Below, in pieces: positions 15,537 through 17,252 of a stretch of DNA of 17,252 nucleotides. Made by a program: the position numbers and the translations under genes. Origin of the DNA: Gemmatimonadales bacterium. Its GTDB lineage: Bacteria; Gemmatimonadota; Gemmatimonadetes; Gemmatimonadales; GWC2-71-9. The notes beneath the pieces were generated by a model. That model had not been told where the DNA came from and did no database searches. It saw nothing but the letters and a program-made list of their open reading frames with translations. The stretch's first letter is position 1. Each line of letters opens with the position of its first letter. The stretch covers positions 1 through 17,252 of the forward strand of contig JAUVRV010000010.1 of assembly GCA_030597435.1 (NCBI GenBank), in the 5' to 3' direction.

Positions 15537-16664
15537 ATGCTCATCGGAGTACCCAAAGAGACTAGACGCGAAGAATCCCGCGTCGCACTCACTCCATACG
15601 CAGTGTCACGGCTCACTCGGCTGGGACACACCGTGATGATCGAGACCGGAGCTGGTGCGGCGTCGCGCATTGCAGACGAGGAGTACGAGTCGGTAGGCGC
15701 ACAGGTCGTCTTCAGCAGTGAAGAAGCGTACAAGCGAGCGGACATAGTCACACGCGTGGGCGTTCTCACCGCCGACGATCTCGATCTACTGAAGGAAGGC
15801 TCGGTGATTTGCGCGTTCCACCACCTAGCCATGTCCCCACGGGCGGTGGTCGAGCGCTTGATGGAGTTGAAGGCGACGATCATAGCCTACGAACTGATTC
15901 AGGACGAATACGGCAACTACCCCGTGCTGTTGCCGTTCAGCGAGATGGCGGGACAGATGGCAGTCCACATCGCCGCCAACTGCCTCACCACCCGTCCGGG
16001 CGGTCGGGGGATCCTGCTCGGCACGGTGCCGGGAATCCCAGCACCAACAGTCTTGATACTTGGTGCGGGAATCGTGGGCCGCACAGCTGCCCGCTATGCA
16101 CAGGCAAATGGAGCGCGGGTAATCGTGCTGGACGAGAACCTGGATAAGCTCCGCAAGGTGAGCCTGGAGTCGAGGGGCGAGGTCGAGACTTTCGTTGCTG
16201 GCGCGGATCGATTGGACAAGCTCACTGCGGTTGCGGATGTGGTCATCGGTGCCGTGCTCATTCCCGGGACCAAGGCTCCCTTCCTGGTCACCGAGGACAT
16301 GGTCAAGGCAATGAAGAAGGGTAGCGTGATCGTGGACGTGTCGATCGATCAGGGTGGCTGCGTGGAAACGAGTCGACCTACCACGATCGACAAGGCCACG
16401 TTTGTGGTACACGACGTCGTACACTACTGCGTGCCGAACATGACCGCAAACATCGGTCGTACGGCGTCACGCGCGCTGGCCGACGCACTACAGCCGTACC
16501 TGATGAGCATAGAGGACAAGGGACTCGCCGGCGCACTACGGGATGACCCCGGGTTCGGTGAGGGGGTGTACCTGTACGAAGGCCATATGGTTAACAAGAA
16601 ACTGGCAACAACTCTGGGTATCGACGCTGTACCGTTGCGCCAGCTCACGAGCGGAGGCAAGTAA
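15537..16664 (+). CDS. Alanine-dehydrogenase-family protein with a substituted substrate lysine
   Basis: The 375-aa protein aligns over its length with L-alanine dehydrogenase (alanine + NAD + water to pyruvate + ammonium + NADH). It starts MLIGVPKETRREESRVALTP, has the nucleotide-binding GAGIVG at 176-181 followed by VIVLDEN (acidic residue favours NAD), GAVLIPGTKAP, and SIDQGGCVETSRPTT containing the conserved Asp. Against the M. tuberculosis enzyme as I recall it, the first ~97 residues align without gaps: Arg15 and His96 are kept, but Lys75 of the KVKEP motif, which holds the substrate carboxylate, is Gly75 (TRVGVL). The later NMPxxVPRTST motif is also altered to NMTANIGRTAS. The normal substrate may therefore differ. 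A clear AGGAG lies 7 nt before the ATG. The start of the next gene is 2 nt past the stop. Confidence 0.82.
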   Translation: MLIGVPKETRREESRVALTPYAVSRLTRLGHTVMIETGAGAASRIADEEYESVGAQVVFSSEEAYKRADIVTRVGVLTADDLDLLKEGSVICAFHHLAMSPRAVVERLMELKATIIAYELIQDEYGNYPVLLPFSEMAGQMAVHIAANCLTTRPGGRGILLGTVPGIPAPTVLILGAGIVGRTAARYAQANGARVIVLDENLDKLRKVSLESRGEVETFVAGADRLDKLTAVADVVIGAVLIPGTKAPFLVTEDMVKAMKKGSVIVDVSIDQGGCVETSRPTTIDKATFVVHDVVHYCVPNMTANIGRTASRALADALQPYLMSIEDKGLAGALRDDPGFGEGVYLYEGHMVNKKLATTLGIDAVPLRQLTSGGK

Positions 16665-16666
16665 CC

Positions 16667-17252
16667 GTGAACTGGCTCAATGACTACAACGAGAAGCTAC
16701 GGACCGCTGAAGCAGCGGTCAGCCTCATCAAGAGCGGGGACCGTGTCTACTACGGTGGCAACGCCGCGATTCCCCAGACCCTGGTACGAACGCTGGCACA
16801 GCGCAGTGAGGAACTCGAAAACGTGCAACTGAATCACGTTCTCCTCATCGGTGACGATCCGCTGTCCGCACCCGGTATGGTAGGCAAGTTCCGGCACAAT
16901 TCACTGTTTGTGGGACCGGCAGATCGCAAGGCCGTGAATGATGGGCGCGCCGATTACGTACCGATCGTCCTACACCAGATTCCTCGCCTGTTCCGAGAAG
17001 GCATCGTTCCACTCGATGTCGCGATGATACAGACCTCACTACCAGACGAACACGGATTCATGAGTCTGGGTGTCGAGGTGTTGGCATCCGTGGCAGCGTG
17101 CCAAACGGCAAAGGTCGTCATAGTGCAGGTCAACGAGAAGATGCCCCGTGTGCTGGGGGACTCGTTCCTGCATGTCAACAGAGTCCAGGCAATCGTGGAA
17201 GCCACGGAGCCTCTACCTACGTTGGACCCCAAGCCCGCAACCGCGGTCGAGC
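16667..17252 (+). CDS. Acetyl-CoA hydrolase/4-hydroxybutyrate-type CoA-transferase (3' end outside window)
   Basis: From a GTG at 16667, with GGAGG (16653-16657) 9 nt upstream, the frame stays open to the window end and gives 195 residues starting MNWLNDYNEKLRTAEAAVSL. The visible part is the N-terminal domain of the AcetylCoA_hydro/Cat1/AbfT family: SGDRVYYGGNAAIPQTL, PLDVAMIQTSLPDEHGFMSLG, VIVQVNEKMPRVLGDSFLH. These enzymes move CoA between acetyl-CoA and an organic acid through a glutamyl-CoA intermediate; the catalytic Glu lies in the second half, beyond the window. It begins 2 nt after the alanine dehydrogenase-like gene, so it belongs to the same transcript. The expected full length is about 430 residues. 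In this setting it could convert the acyl-CoA made by the oxidoreductase, or activate an amino-acid-derived acid. The acid partner is unknown. Confidence 0.85.
   Translation, partial: MNWLNDYNEKLRTAEAAVSLIKSGDRVYYGGNAAIPQTLVRTLAQRSEELENVQLNHVLLIGDDPLSAPGMVGKFRHNSLFVGPADRKAVNDGRADYVPIVLHQIPRLFREGIVPLDVAMIQTSLPDEHGFMSLGVEVLASVAACQTAKVVIVQVNEKMPRVLGDSFLHVNRVQAIVEATEPLPTLDPKPATAVE

Noticed and set aside
15110..15883. Minus-strand open frame of 257 codons across the oxidoreductase/alanine dehydrogenase junction
   Set aside because: It crosses two well-supported plus-strand genes and an intergenic hairpin and shows no family motif.
1..17252. CRISPR, tRNA, insertion sequence or prophage features
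   Set aside because: No repeat-spacer pattern, cloverleaf-like gene, transposase or integrase motif or terminal repeats were seen on reading both strands.

Overview
The window reads as a piece of chromosome from an uncultivated-type, anaerobic, energy-limited diderm bacterium. A large Ig-like plus beta-barrel surface protein and good Shine-Dalgarno sites point to a Gram-negative-type bacterium. Several of the metabolic enzymes are of types best known from archaea: a three-gene HMG-CoA synthase/thiolase/DUF35 set, a cyclic 2,3-diphosphoglycerate synthetase homologue, an ADP-forming acyl-CoA synthetase and a ferredoxin-dependent 2-oxoacid oxidoreductase. The DNA is moderately GC-rich. No tRNA, rRNA, transposase, integrase, CRISPR or phage gene is visible, so this looks like ordinary chromosome. 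I cannot assign a phylum from the sequence alone; candidate lineages of the FCB/Zixibacteria/Latescibacteria kind would be my first guess.

Layout. (1) Positions 1-3119 (+) hold the 3' part of a very large outer-membrane protein, followed by a 99-aa zinc-ribbon protein (3180-3479) and an intrinsic terminator. (2) Positions 3533-10073 (-) hold a run of seven genes transcribed right to left: HMG-CoA synthase, thiolase, DUF35 Zn-ribbon/OB protein, a small 56-aa ribbon-helix-helix-like protein, a radical SAM protein, a phosphofructokinase with pyrophosphate-type active-site residues, and the cyclic 2,3-DPG synthetase homologue. Two junctions are 4-nt ATGA overlaps and the others are short gaps. 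(3) Positions 10074-10337 are a divergent intergenic region with G-rich leaders on both sides. (4) Positions 10338-17252 (+) hold a second run: a fused beta-alpha ADP-forming acyl-CoA synthetase, two fused subunits of a 2-oxoacid:ferredoxin oxidoreductase (ferredoxin+alpha, then beta+gamma), an alanine-dehydrogenase-family protein lacking a key lysine, and the 5' part of an acetyl-CoA hydrolase/4-hydroxybutyrate-type CoA-transferase cut by the window end.

How they fit together (inference). The right-hand run could deaminate an amino acid, oxidise the 2-oxoacid to an acyl-CoA with reduced ferredoxin, and recover ATP or exchange CoA through the synthetase and transferase. This is the energy-yielding logic of amino-acid-fermenting archaea. 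The left-hand run contains the entry to an archaeal-type mevalonate pathway (two acetyl-CoA to HMG-CoA), and also two carbohydrate enzymes, one of which probably spends PPi in place of ATP. No HMG-CoA reductase or later mevalonate enzyme is in the window. Start sites were moved where a clear ribosome binding site supports an internal start (HMG-CoA synthase, thiolase, acyl-CoA synthetase); for the oxidoreductase alpha gene the start was moved because of overlap with the preceding gene.
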